Source of the DNA: Lithospermum erythrorhizon
Lineage: Eukaryota; Streptophyta; Magnoliopsida; Boraginales; Boraginaceae
Reading direction: 5' to 3'
NCBI GenBank assembly: GCA_019722365.1
Contig: JADFUC010001146.1
Coordinates: 682,001 to 746,000 of the forward strand
Length of the DNA stretch: 64,000 nt
Positions 1 through 10,367 of the stretch are shown here, one piece after another. The notes beneath the pieces were generated by a model. That model was not told the origin of the DNA, ran no database searches, and saw only the letters and a list, made by a program, of their open reading frames with translations. Positions within the stretch are counted from its first letter, which is position 1. Each line of letters starts with the position of its first letter. The translations under genes were made by a program, and so were the position numbers.

Positions 1-960
1 CAGTATTATGACTTGGCTTATCGGCTTCTGTAAAACAGCCCCCACCTACAACAAAGCCAGGTTATTTCATACAAGGGTGGAGCACCTCTATCCAACACTA
101 AGGGAAAAAACAGAACAGAAAAGAACAGCAAATTTGCATGCATTAAGAATGAAAGGACATTTGCTGATCGCATTTAATCCTAGGAAAATGGCACCATATT
201 ATTGGAGGAATTCGAAGATTAACTATGCATCCAATGTAGTATAAAATCTAGTTTGATATATTGAAATAAAAAGTACTGATAAGAGTTTTAATAACTTAGA
301 AACATCTAAATATGAAGTGCATGAAAATTGATAATCTCTAATATCAAGGAGTAAAATCACTAGCAAAAGATATTTTAATGTCATAACAAGAAGCTCGTAA
401 ACAGTCAAGTCAAGCAATATCCAGTTTCATCATATATTTACAACCAATTTCTTCTAGTTGGTTGCACTGTATCAGACCTCAAGACTTCACAGCATTAGTG
501 GTATAATACATTAGTGGAAGAAATTAATCGGTCAAATAAGCCAATAGATATGAAAACAGAGACAGATAAAAAGGACAGAACACGTTCCACGATGCAATTA
601 GGCAGGTAAACCCATTTTCCATATTTTATGAAGAGGTTGAGAGAGAAAAAGATCGCATGCTAGAAATTTACGCACATACATTCACCCAAGCCATGCATGC
701 ATAACATTTATTAAGATACTTATTTGTAGATGAGCCTTAACTGCAGAAAGTGATGCAACTTTCAGAGACTGAAATGAAGCTACATGAGGATGTCATATAA
801 CAAGTAGAAATCTCTGGACCAAGAGACAATCTAACAGTCGATCATTTATGATGATCTCTCCAAACAAGCACAGGCTTATGGTCAAATGTCTCTTCTATTA
901 CGTACTAAGACGAGATAGAATACATCAGCTAACAGACTCTGACTGAGCCAATTGATTTAC
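1..960 (-). other. Intron or downstream part of the acidic-protein gene; no clear exon
   Basis: On the minus strand a good splice donor (CAG|GTAAAT) at 960/961 closes the last exon that can be recognised, so this stretch should be intron of the gene at 961-3026 and any later exons. No open stretch of convincing length is seen. A tiny exon near 720-745, following a TTCTGCAG acceptor, is possible but unsupported. The remaining exons probably lie beyond the left edge. Confidence 0.45.
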
Positions 961-3026
961 CTGAAATTTCTGATAATTCCGATCGACAAGTGTTCTCTAT
1001 CTTTGTTTCCACTTGTTTAACAAGAGCTACATCCTCAGTGCCTTCACCCACTACTAATTTTGAATCACAAGGCACACTGTCCATATAAATTGTATCGGAG
1101 AACCCAAGGGTCTCTTTCAAGTGACCCGTAACTCCTTCATTCAGGGGTACGGTATCACGTGTTTCCTTCAAACAAGTAGATGAATCATCTCGGATTGCTT
1201 CTTCCACCGAGACTTCACCGGATAAACTTCTTTCAGTTAAAGAAACTGTGCCTGTTTCATTCCCTACCTGTGAGAGGAACTTCACACTAGGTGTCTCTTC
1301 CTCTAAAATGACATCAGCAACCGTATCCACAGTCTTATCTAAATGAATTGGCACAACATCTGAAGATAAGTTCGACCCCTCATTCTGCTCAGCAATGTCA
1401 CCAGTAGTGCCCTGAGATCTTTCATGTGAAACTGCATTGGAACCAATACTGCCAACATTTGATTCAGAGGCCAATAGGAAAAACATCAAGATAGGAAATT
1501 ATGATATTGAAGTTCAAAAGTTAGGATAAAAGCATATTGGATGGGGAAGTTGTACCAGAATTTATAGTGGAAGGCTTGTCTGATTCCAAGGTCTGCATCA
1601 CTTCAATCTTTTTCTTAACATCTTCAACCAATGATGAGGTTGACAGCCTTTCCGCATTATTGTAAAGTATGACAGGCATAGCATTCATATCTCCAGTATC
1701 CTGTTTTCCTGAATTAGAAGATTCCGCAGGCACGGGTATCACAGAAGAAGCAGAAGATATAGCTGTATTTTCTTGATTCTCGGTAGCACCATTCCTTCCG
1801 TTAAGATTTTCAGCTATATTTTCCACAACAGATTGAGCAGATTGCAATGCATCAGCCAAAACTGGAAGATTATCAATTATGTGAATTCCAAGCTCAGGCT
1901 CCGTTCCAGGTATTTGTCCTTCAGAAATGGTGAATACCCTTTTATCCACCTGGCTATGCTTCCCCTGAGAACTTTCTTTGGACCCCACAGAACACTCAGG
2001 ATGAGACGTTGGAGAGAGGAAATCCTTCTGTTGCTCACACTCGTCAACTCGACTACTTGAAACGGTTTTCTCATCAACTTTGAGGTCACCCTCGGATCCT
2101 CCAAATGACTTCTCACATACATATGAAGAGTGCTTAATCTTCAAGCTTTCAGGAAGCACCAAATCTTCGGAATTTTGGCAGGACTCTGTAGAATGTAGCT
2201 TCTGACTATTTCCTTTAGTTGTTTGTCGAGAAGATATATCTTGGTCATTCGAAAATTCTACATCCTCTCTAACATACTGTGAGGAGGAATCTGAACATCT
2301 CTGTGTTCCAAGCACAGGAGTTCCCTCCATGTTATCATTCAAAGACACGTTCATAGAAGCAGCAGGTTTTGGCTGGTTTGCCTCGTTACAGCTCACCTTG
2401 TCCTGTGAATTGCATTCACGCACAACTAAACAACTCTCCAAATTAGCTGAGCATCCAGAAGCAGAGTGTTCTACTTGGGTATGTGAAGAACATTTAGGAT
2501 CAATATCCGCATAATCAGATCCATGATTATGTCCCGAGCTATTATCTAAAGGCTGAACATTGGGTTCTTCAAGATAGGAGTCCTGATCATTTCTATTCCC
2601 ATCTGGACTCGGTTTAAGTTCCATTTGCCTTGCTAATGTTCCTAATTCATCACATGCATCAGATTCTTCAATTATGGATTCACCAGGCAACATCTCTTCT
2701 TGTCCGACAGACTTCAGTAACATTTCAACAGACTCGGATGATGTTGCTTCAGACCAAACATCAACATGCCTAGGTATGGAGCAACGTTCTGCAGCACTTG
2801 AACCAAACTCAATGCTACTATTCCCCCGAGAAAAATCCTCAATCCAGTGATCTTCCTCACGACTTGATATTCCAATAAAACCCCCGTCCTCAGCCAAAGT
2901 GTCAAATCTTATATGACTGTGGTCCAAATCAATCTTCGGAAGACCATAAGGATGCAAAACAGATGTGATCTTCGTGTTCTCTTCACTTAGTCCTAGGTGA
3001 TGTTTATCATTGTTGTCCATTTGCAT
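961..3026 (-). CDS. 5' part of a large acidic Ser-rich 'dentin sialophosphoprotein-like' plant protein (partial)
   Basis: Two coding exons are seen. Exon A runs 3026-1556: ATG at 3026-3024, with a TTTGCAG acceptor just upstream at 3031-3033, and a donor CTG|GTACAA. Exon B runs 1431-961, with acceptor ATGCAG and donor CAG|GTAAAT. The phases agree (1 in, 1 out) and give about 648 residues before the gene leaves the recognisable part of the window. The N-terminus reads HPYGLPKIDLDHSHIRFD, then IEDFSRG and VWSEATSSESVEMLLKSVGQ. From memory this resembles plant proteins annotated as dentin sialophosphoprotein-related (Arabidopsis At5g07980 group), whose molecular function is not established. The rest is low-complexity, rich in Ser, Glu and Asp, with no membrane segment, so a nuclear or cytosolic disordered protein is inferred. 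An alternative acceptor for exon B (TTGGCAG at 1449-1451) breaks the frame. Confidence 0.6.
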
Positions 3027-3272
3027 GTAGCTGCAAAGAAGATGGTATAAAGAAAGTTACAGTACAAAAAGTACATCAAAAGCAAACAAATTGAATGCAA
3101 TTTTTCTAAGAATTGTCTGACATCACCAAAATATTCCAATGTACTATGGAGTCAAATATTTTATATTCTCTGGCTCATGGCTAGTTAAAAGTAGTGGAAT
3201 AAATCAAAATGGCTTATTACACTAACTACGCTTCTCATATATCGTGAACTAGTACATAATCTTTGCAATTCA

Positions 3273-3382
3273 TACTCGGTCAATCAACCTCCTTGGCATC
3301 ACATGGATAAGGTTGTGCACAATCCGACCACCCCCACCCTCCACCCCCACCCTTCTTAGCCGAGATGCTATCGAGGCATGTT
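3273..3382 (+). mobile_element. Degraded SINE 3'-end remnant
   Basis: The stretch contains GGATAAGGTTGTGCACAATC followed by a C-rich block (CCACCCCCACC) and TTCTTAGCCGAGATGCTATC. This order resembles the 3' half of Au/TS-like plant SINEs (AAGGTTGYGTACA..CCGACC..CCC..TTAG.CGGGAG). The tRNA-like 5' promoter half is not recognisable. It lies in the 5'UTR intron of the acidic-protein gene. Confidence 0.45.
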
Positions 3383-3487
3383 GTGTTCTGTGTAGTATTA
3401 TTTGATAAACAATATATATTGAATGCTTGCATTTTCATATACTTCTAATTAACATGGAAATTTTGATTCGGATCATAGTTATGTAAG

Positions 3488-3612
3488 TCATTCAGAAACA
3501 GCCTCCCAGTAATCACAGGGTAGGTTGTATACACAACCCCCCTTCTTCCTATCCCTCTTAGGCGGGACTATGGGAGCCTCTTTCAAAGTCATTGAGGTAT
3601 GTTATGTTAACG
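3488..3612 (+). mobile_element. Second SINE-type remnant
   Basis: It reads CAGAAACAGCCTCCC, then GGGTAGGTTGTATACACAAC, a CCCCCTTCTTCC block, CTCTTAGGCGGGAC and GGGAGCCTCTTTC. AACAGCCTCCC followed by the GTAAGGTTG and TTAGGCGGGAG modules is characteristic of Au-like plant SINE tails. The same module order occurs in the copy about 200 bp to the left, so these are two insertions or a fragmented pair. No target-site duplication could be defined. Confidence 0.55.
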
Positions 3613-3963
3613 TGCGTGTGCAAAGCCCGTTAGGATGTGAAGACCAAATCATAGATACGCCCGGACAACAGCTATCCAGGATCCGAGTTACTCGTTAATT
3701 AAGGGAAACTTCAATTGATCCAATAACGGTATATTATTTCTAACATGTTAATGTATCAAAGTTATGTATATCAATTAAGGCATACAATATTGTTAATTTC
3801 GAAAGTTGAAAATCGAAATAGACAATCTTTTTAACATAGATGTAGTATATAACACATAACCATAATCAAACAACTTTGTCACATAAATAAAAAAGTGATT
3901 AAATGGATAAAATTAGAAGAGTACCAGAATAAACAGAAGTAAGTAATGTAATAAAGTCGCTAC

Positions 3964-4170
3964 CTCCCTCCATCCGGAGATAAATTCCTCAAAAGCTGTA
4001 ACAATTCAACCCTAAAAATTATACTTTCCTTCTGCTAAACCAAACATAAACCTATATAATTAACCCCTTCTAAAATTCAAATACTAAATTAATTAGTTAA
4101 ATTTGATTGCTAAAGTAGCAGAGTGTATGTGTGTAGAAAATGAGTGAAAGGATGTTGTTAAGTACGAGGT
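3964..4170 (-). other. Probable 5'UTR exon and promoter-proximal region of the acidic-protein gene
   Basis: The first coding exon begins only four bases after a splice acceptor, so the gene needs an upstream non-coding exon. On the minus strand a donor (GAG|GTAGCG) lies at 3963/3964, which would give a roughly 930-bp 5'UTR intron. The right-hand limit of the exon is a guess. Confidence 0.4.
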
Positions 4171-5235
4171 TCTGTCGGAAGTTGCCTAAACCGGTAATTA
4201 TCCTGAGCTGTTATATCCACACCCAAATAGTAGTATGAAGTAAGTTACTATATTACCCCCTCTATTTTGAGCTGTTATGAGTCATTGAGGAAATTTCATT
4301 TTAAGGGCAAAACGGTTATTTTCCCACTCTAACGCTACTGTTCGGGTGTGTATATTGTTTCCCGTAATTATCTCGGTGGTTTGGGCATGGGATGATAGTA
4401 TGGGCTCGATTTTGGTTTCATTATTGGTGATAGTATCTGCTCATTACCCGATTTGGTGTTATTGAACTGTCGGGTCTTGTTTTACTTTCTTTGGTATTTT
4501 TGTGAAATTAATAACGATTATGTAATATGGAGATTTCATTTTGATTATCAATATCATTGAAGGAACATTTTATGTTCAAAATTAAAATTCATACAAAATT
4601 AATTCGATTTTTCATGTTTGTAACTAGTCAAGTTGGTCAAGTTTACCAAAATTTATTGACTTTAATTTCATATTTGAGTCTCGGTTGAGTTTGGGATCGG
4701 ACGGGTTTAAAAAACTTGACTTTCATATCGAGCTTTGTCGTGTGAGGAAGGTACCGAGTTAATATGTCCACTATCTATGAGCTTGTATGCCTATAAATTA
4801 TTACAAATTTAAGTAAATGTTTAATTCGAGTATTGTCCCGAACTATCGTGATTTCTCATTTTTTGGAATTCTAGTGCTATACGTTGTAGATTACTCCTTC
4901 AAAATAATACATAAAACCTAGCTCACCGAGTCATGGAGCACGTAAATCATCTCACATCTTGTCTCCAGGTAGATCGAGTGTCGCTTGAGCCTTATATATG
5001 AGCCGAACCTAGCTGGATAAATTTTATCTCGACTTGGTGAGTATTCAAACAAAGTCGAGTCATTACTTAGTGAGTGCCTTATTCAAACTCTAAATTCCAT
5101 CTCAAATAGAAATTATAAAATAAGACTTAGATCGAGTTGATCACCGAACCCAACTTACAAGTTGGGCCGCCCATTCGCCTTAGATCGAGTTGAGCTCGAA
5201 CCCAACTTAATGAGCTATTTAGTATAGTTGGACTG
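4171..5235. other. AT-rich intergenic DNA, no gene seen
   Basis: This stretch lies between the acidic-protein gene promoter and the hAT element. No long ORF, no RNA gene and no complete repeat is recognised. Short related phrases recur around 4980-5210 (GATCGAGTTG, AGTCGAG, CCCAACTT), suggesting decayed repetitive DNA. Confidence 0.4.
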
Positions 5236-5594
5236 TAGACCTGTCTAACGAACCGGGCAAGCCAGCGTAACATGTTCGGCAGGCGCGAAGACCCCATATG
5301 GCTTGGGCGGGCCGGCCATTAAAGTCTTGGGCCCATGTTCGGTTCGAGCCCGTTTGTAGGCGACGGCGATGGCACCGTTTACAATAGTTTTTTTCAATTT
5401 TACTAAGCGTCCGCCATTTACTATGCGTGGTGCGTTTATGACGTGAAATTGAAAATTCTTTCTCTTGGAGGCATAGCGAACAATATGCTAATAAACAATT
5501 GTAAATTGATTAAGTTAATAGTTGTTATTATCGAACAAGAAAAATGCACTATTTATAGATCCAAGAAAAATGATTTCTAATCAACTTGTGAATT

Positions 5595-5721
5595 AAACGG
5601 TACCACGTTTAGTACAAAAAGATCCGTTGGGAATAGACGTGGTACCGTTTGATCAAACGGTACCACGTTTAGTCCCAACGGATCTTTAACGACTCTTTTT
5701 GTACTAAATGTGGTAACGTTT
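5595..5721. repeat. Long near-perfect inverted repeat (hairpin)
   Basis: The left arm 5595-5650 (56 bp) begins AAACGGTACCACGTTTAGTA. The right arm 5655-5721 (67 bp) reads back as nearly the same sequence. Only GATC separates the arms. The right arm carries an 11-bp insertion (AGTCGTTAAAG on the minus strand) and a few substitutions. Each arm end is itself built from the AAACGGTACCACGTTT motif that recurs in the hAT subterminal regions. Transcribed, it would fold into a stem of more than 50 bp. Confidence 0.85.
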
Positions 5722-6199
5722 GATCAACGATTTCCATTTATTGACAATTGAGTAGCGGCTACTTTTGGGAATAAGCGTGGTACGTTAATAACGTTTAGTT
5801 CTGAGAAAATGATCCATCGCGCATGAGACCTCTATAAAAGGGGCAACATCATTCTTCATTTCTCACAACTCACAAGCATTTCTAAGCAATTACAATACTC
5901 ACAATCACTTTCTAAGCAATTATAATACTTGTTACTTGTTTTTTATTGAAGTCTAAGGATTCGATCGAAGTCTAAGGATTCTTTCTCAAGTCGTGGGGTT
6001 GTTCGTTGAATCTCAGTTATTATCTACCATCCCTTTTTTATAGTTGTACTATTTGTTCTTCTAAATTAATGACATCAGCGTAATCTTGATAAAATATTCA
6101 AAATGATATTGGTAGTGCTAGTATGTCTAATGATTTCAGGTAATCTAGAGGATGATAATGAAATGGATGAATTACGTAAATTAACTCTCGATGCGATTG

Positions 6200-7660
6200 C
6201 TACGGATAATACTAGTGAAAGAGGAAAAAAAAGGTCATGGATTTGGCAGCATTTGTGACCGACCGTGAAATCAAGAGACGCTTGTAAAGATTGTGTGACT
6301 CTATCATGGAAAAGCGGGTGGGGATAAAGGAGGAACCGGCTCATCTTGCTAGACAACATTAAGTCATAAGATCACTAAGGATGGCGGTGGGGTGGTACAC
6401 AAGGAACGATTAATACCCAAACCGGCGGTAACTTTTTAATATTTTGGCTTATAGGATGGAAACTATGAAATTTGTAATCGGTAGTTCTTTACCTTTTAAT
6501 CATTGTGATGGATGGCGTTTTACTAATTGGATTCAAAAAGTCGTTAATCCCGAGCTAACCGTATCCCCCGTACTACTTTGCGAACTTATGCTTTTAAATA
6601 TTTTAAAAATGAAAAGAACTCTTCTAGATCTGACCACTTTCGACTTTGCCTTATAAAATGTGTTTGACTAGTAATATTGGTGTCTTTTCGGATTTTGATA
6701 TAATGTGTGTAACATGCCGTTGGATTGATGATTGGGTTTTACAAAGGAGAATTGTTTATTTTTGATCAATTGCTAAACATAACAATATTCAAATTGTTGA
6801 AGGTATACTCGTATGTACTGAAGATTACAAATGTATGAATCAGATTGCTTCAATTTCATTTGATAATGCCTCCGCTAATAACATTTCAATTGAAAAATTA
6901 AAGATGTCAATTAAGCAGTTTTAGTGATGAACCTTTCACGTTAGATGTTTATGTCACGTCCTTCAATTAGTAGCTAAAGATGGAATAAAAGTTGTTTGGG
7001 ATGAGTTTATTTTACCAATTTGTAAGGCCGTTAATTTTGTTGTTAATGGGGGGTAAGAAAACATGAATATAAAAAATTGGTTGAGGCTTCCGGTAAGAAG
7101 TTTAGGAAATTAATTTTGGATTGTGAAACTAGATGGAACTCCATTGACGATCTCTTGGATTCGTGCATACATGTATAAAGGATGAAATCCTGACATTTTA
7201 TGAAGTAGGCTCTGGTTGGTGAATATTACGTGTAAACACATATAGTAATTGGAAATATTGTTATGAATTGCTTAAGTTCCTTGAGCGATTAAAGATTACA
7301 CAAAGCTTTTCAACTCGATATCGTCAAACATTCATCTTCTTTTAGAATGTGTTGTTAATCTTCGATTCATATGACTAAACATAGAGATGAGTATGTCGTT
7401 AGAATATGGTTCCCAATATAGGTAAGTTTTAAATATTTTCATCCTATACCACATGCATATGCAATTGGAGTAATAATGGATTCTAATTTTAAATTAAAGA
7501 GTTTTTCATTTCTATGTAGCAGACTAGTTTTATGATCTTTAATACCACTTTAATCCGAATTAAAGAATTTTGATATTAAGAAATATAAAGATGGAATTGA
7601 AACTTATTTGTATAATATGTATAACAAATATCAATCAAGGTATGGGCAAGGTAAGGCCGC
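6200..7660 (+). pseudogene. hAT transposase remnant (RICESLEEPER/DUF4413 type), multiply disrupted
   Basis: Scattered over three frames with stops are pieces typical of plant hAT transposases. A BED-finger-like start lies near 6235-6370 (KRSW, WGTGSSC-like). A segment reading CHVLQLVAKDGIKVVWDE lies at about 6950-7010. KHEYKKLVEASGKKFRKL and then DCETRWNS lie at about 7060-7145. Near 7435-7640 are YFHPIPHAYAIG, VIMDSNFKLKS and DGIETYLYNMYNKYQSRYG. The order matches the central domain of hAT transposases. The C-terminal hAT dimerisation domain was not found. Many frameshifts and stops show it is dead. Confidence 0.75.
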
Positions 7661-7839
7661 ACCCTCGAATAGTGTACAAACTTTTAATGTGCCCCGCACG
7701 GGAGTTAAAATACGTAGTCAACATGATCACCTTAGAAATGCTTTACAATTATTAGGTGAAAAGAATCCGCTCCCTCCACAAGACACGAATGAGTCGGCTG
7801 TGTCGACTACTAACTTTGAATTGAGTCAATATAATGATT

Positions 7840-8035
7840 CCCCACCAACGGTGTACGTTTGTCACAGTGCAAAAAAGGGTGCAACTGACTCTTTTTCCCC
7901 CCTAACGGTGACACGTTTAAATCGGTCAACATGACCACTAACTTTAAATTAAACGTGGAGCACGTTTGTCCGCACGACTCTTTTTTCCCCTAACGGTGGC
8001 ACGTTTAAAAATAAATGTGCCACCGTTAGTCTTCT
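7840..8035 (+). repeat. Internal cluster of hAT subterminal-type motifs
   Basis: Several copies of a CTAACGGTGGCACGTTTA-like motif in both orientations occur here (CCTAACGGTGACACGTTTAA, ACGGTGGCACGTTTAAAAAT, AAATGTGCCACCGTTAG). The last two form a small inverted repeat. The same motif family marks the outer ends of the element, so this cluster may be the original right end of the hAT element or the left end of a nested one. Confidence 0.6.
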
Positions 8036-8569
8036 TGCAATTTAGATTTTAAAGGTTAAAAGGTCGACTTTCTGACATTCAAACACATATTTTAACTTCC
8101 CAACCCAAATTTCTCTCAAATCTCATGCTATTCTTAAACATATTCAAGTACACTAAATTATCCAAATTAAACTCTAATTTAACAATGAGACCAAAAAGAA
8201 ATCTAAAGGAAAAAATAAAGTGTTCAAGACCAAAGTTACTTGACCGGGAGGGGTCGTAGAGCGAGAACTGACAAACACTCACCACGAAGGGGCCGAGGGG
8301 CGGGCGAAGGGATGGCTGCTGTGCTGCGCCGAGATTGTACCTTGATCGAGGAAATCATGGAGGTAATCCCCTCATTTCATAATATTTAGTTATTAGTAGA
8401 TGCAGAGGTGTTCAATTATTTGCGTTTTTACTAGTAATTAGTATCTCGAGATAGTTGCCCAATTTAAATCACACACTTAGGGTTACTAGTTCGATGGGCG
8501 TTTGGTGTATAACTACTTGATAAATGATGTCATTGGTAGTAGCAAAGGAAGATGATTTAGTTAGGGTAT

Positions 8570-8950
8570 TTGGTTTTGCGTAGAAGGATTCGTGATTATA
8601 ACGAGAGCGGGTGGTGTCATAATTGGCCGGTTAGTGGAAGTGATTGTGCGGCCATTCTTAACAATGGCCGTTATGCTAAGAAGCCACATCTAGCCTATAA
8701 GTACAATTTGAACGGCATTCAAAAGTTCATTTGGAAGCTCGTTCAAGGGGTCATTTTGCCCACGAATAATCAAGCCTCGGAGCTTACTTTCGTACATGCT
8801 TTTGTTACGTGGGCTATTGTGAATGGGGTTAACGTTAATCTCCCACATATGATGCTACAACATATTAACTATCAAAGAAACAAGCTACCGCATCAATATG
8901 GGATGATACTCTCCTATTTGTTGGTCAATTGCAAAGGTGTCCCGTTTTAG
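8570..8950 (+). pseudogene. Fragment resembling the 'putative plant transposon protein' domain (Transposase_32-like)
   Basis: The frame is open for about 126 codons. It includes KFIWKLVQGVILPTNNQASE, then LTFVHAFVTWAIVNGVNVNL and HMMLQHINYQRNKLPHQYG, ending GVPF. The pattern (W.. lv. ..l.PT... .e.t..ra.l.yai..G..vnl...i..hi) resembles the domain named putative plant transposon protein in plant genomes. An upstream piece with a GGAG|GTAATC donor near 8365 could be an earlier exon. It lies inside the hAT element, between the internal motif cluster and the right subterminal block, so it is either a nested insertion or captured cargo. The family assignment is from pattern memory. Confidence 0.5.
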
Positions 8951-10192
8951 AAAAATGTGAAATGATACGTATTGAGACACCATGATAGGTAGACAATCTA
9001 TGCTTGCCCAGGGGTTGTATATGTGGGAGAATTGAGGATTTAACTGGGTAAATTTTGAGATTTGAGTTTCAGAGGGATGATATATGGTCGTTCAATAGAT
9101 GTGCGCCCCCGGTTCCGCCACTAGGATGGTTACCGTGTACCGAGGAGCCAACGCTTTTACCTATCCATAACCCCTTTTGTTCCTCGACGAAGTAGGGGTT
9201 GCTCTCATGGATCATCCATGAGCTTTCCTATAATCAATGAACCCCAACATATTATGTGTTCGGTGGATGAGAGACGGATGTACGGAGGCGGGAATGCGAG
9301 GGGATGAGCGCGAGTCTTTGGCAGTTACTTGAGGGATGATGCTTGGGATAGATCGTCTCGCTCGGCGGAGTTGAGGATATGAAGGCGACCATGCGGGGGA
9401 TGTCGCCTGACTGACCACCACTAGTTGTCGTTAAGAAGATGAAAATGAAGATGATGACAATTGGAGGATATGACATGTACTTTGATAGTGGACAATTATT
9501 CATGTACTTTTAATTTCAAACAATTATATTTCTTAAATGTGCCCGATATTCATAACAATTTAGTTTTGTATGATTGTGTTGTCGTGCTTTGTGGTGATTT
9601 GAACATTTAGTTTTTATGAAATTTATTGCTTTTGATTCTCTCAAATATTTTAGTTTTTATGTGATTGTGTTTGTGTTGTCGCATCGTTGATTGTTTCATA
9701 TTAAGCATTACCCTTTATGTCGGAGTTCTTGCCACACATTTCATAGGTTACTTACAATCGCATAATGTCTTCACTACATAATAGAAGCGTGTTAAGCGGT
9801 GCTTGCGTTTAATATAAGCGGTCGACGTTTAGTCGATTGAAATATGTGTTAAATTTGAACTAAGCGGTGGCACGTTTATTAAATGGTGCAGCGTTTGTTA
9901 AAGGCTGGGGGCCTTCGAGCCGGCCTTGAGGCCCAGGAGCCTGAAAACCAAATTTTGTGTGGGCTCGAACCGGGGCCGGGGAGATTGGGACAATCACTTT
10001 CGCCCCATCCGTCCATTCTTGATGGGCGGGGCCGGATTCGTGGCGGTGTGGGCCGGGGCCGGAGTCGAAGCAGGCTTATGTGCCGGCCCATCAGCAGCCC
10101 ACCAAGGCGGTTCGTGCTCCCTGCTAGTTGACACATGCACATTCCTTCTGAATATCAGCCCACGAACCTAATTCGGTATTGAGCTCATCAAG

Positions 10193-10330
10193 TTTGGCGG
10201 TTCGATAACGGACCGAGAGGGAGCAATGTATTTGGGCTACCGAGTCGGACCAAACCAAGTGGAATTCAGTTCACAGGCCCAAATCCAAACCTCTTAACAC
10301 ATATATATACCCTGCGCACAAATTTGGCGC
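10193..10330 (+). promoter_or_regulatory. MSH4 core promoter: TATA-like run and two E2F-like sites
   Basis: TTTGGCGG lies at 10193-10200 and TTTGGCGC at 10323-10330; both fit the plant E2F consensus WTTSSCSS. A TATA-like run ATATATATAC lies at 10301-10310. The MSH4 ATG is at 10368, so the second E2F-like site sits near the expected transcription start. E2F control would fit a gene used in S phase and early meiosis, but this is inference. Confidence 0.5.
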
Positions 10331-10367
10331 GCATTTTTGAAATTCATCATATTTGAGTGAAATTCAA

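Larger units (their letters stand above)
5236..10125 (+). mobile_element. Composite decayed hAT-superfamily transposon (limits approximate)
   Basis: The left end TAGACCTGTCTAACGAACCG resembles hAT terminal inverted repeats. It is followed by a GC-rich subterminal block (CGGGCAAGCC, GGGCGGGCCGGCC). A matching GC-rich block (GGGCTCGAACCGGGGCCGG, GCCGGCCCATCAGCAGCCC) lies at 9900-10110 and ends with GGTTCGTGCTCC..CTGCTA, a poor inverse of the left end. Possible degenerate target duplications are AGTTGGAC (left) and AGTTGACA (right). Subterminal motifs of the ACGGTGGCACGTTT type recur near both ends (5370-5790, 9780-9895) and also at 7840-8030. Inside are a broken hAT transposase (6200-7660) and a second transposon-type ORF (8570-8950). 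The internal motif cluster suggests two nested elements or capture of foreign sequence. The termini are uncertain by tens of bases. Confidence 0.6.

Noticed and set aside
929..1489. Separate minus-strand ORF of 186 codons
   Set aside because: It is the second exon of the acidic-protein gene read past its acceptor. Its apparent start is not an ATG, and the splice site at 1431/1432 fits the phase of the preceding exon.
9883..10171. Overlapping GC-rich ORFs on both strands, Gly/Arg/Pro-rich
   Set aside because: They arise from the GC-rich hAT subterminal block. Open frames on both strands reflect composition, and no protein-like conservation pattern is seen.
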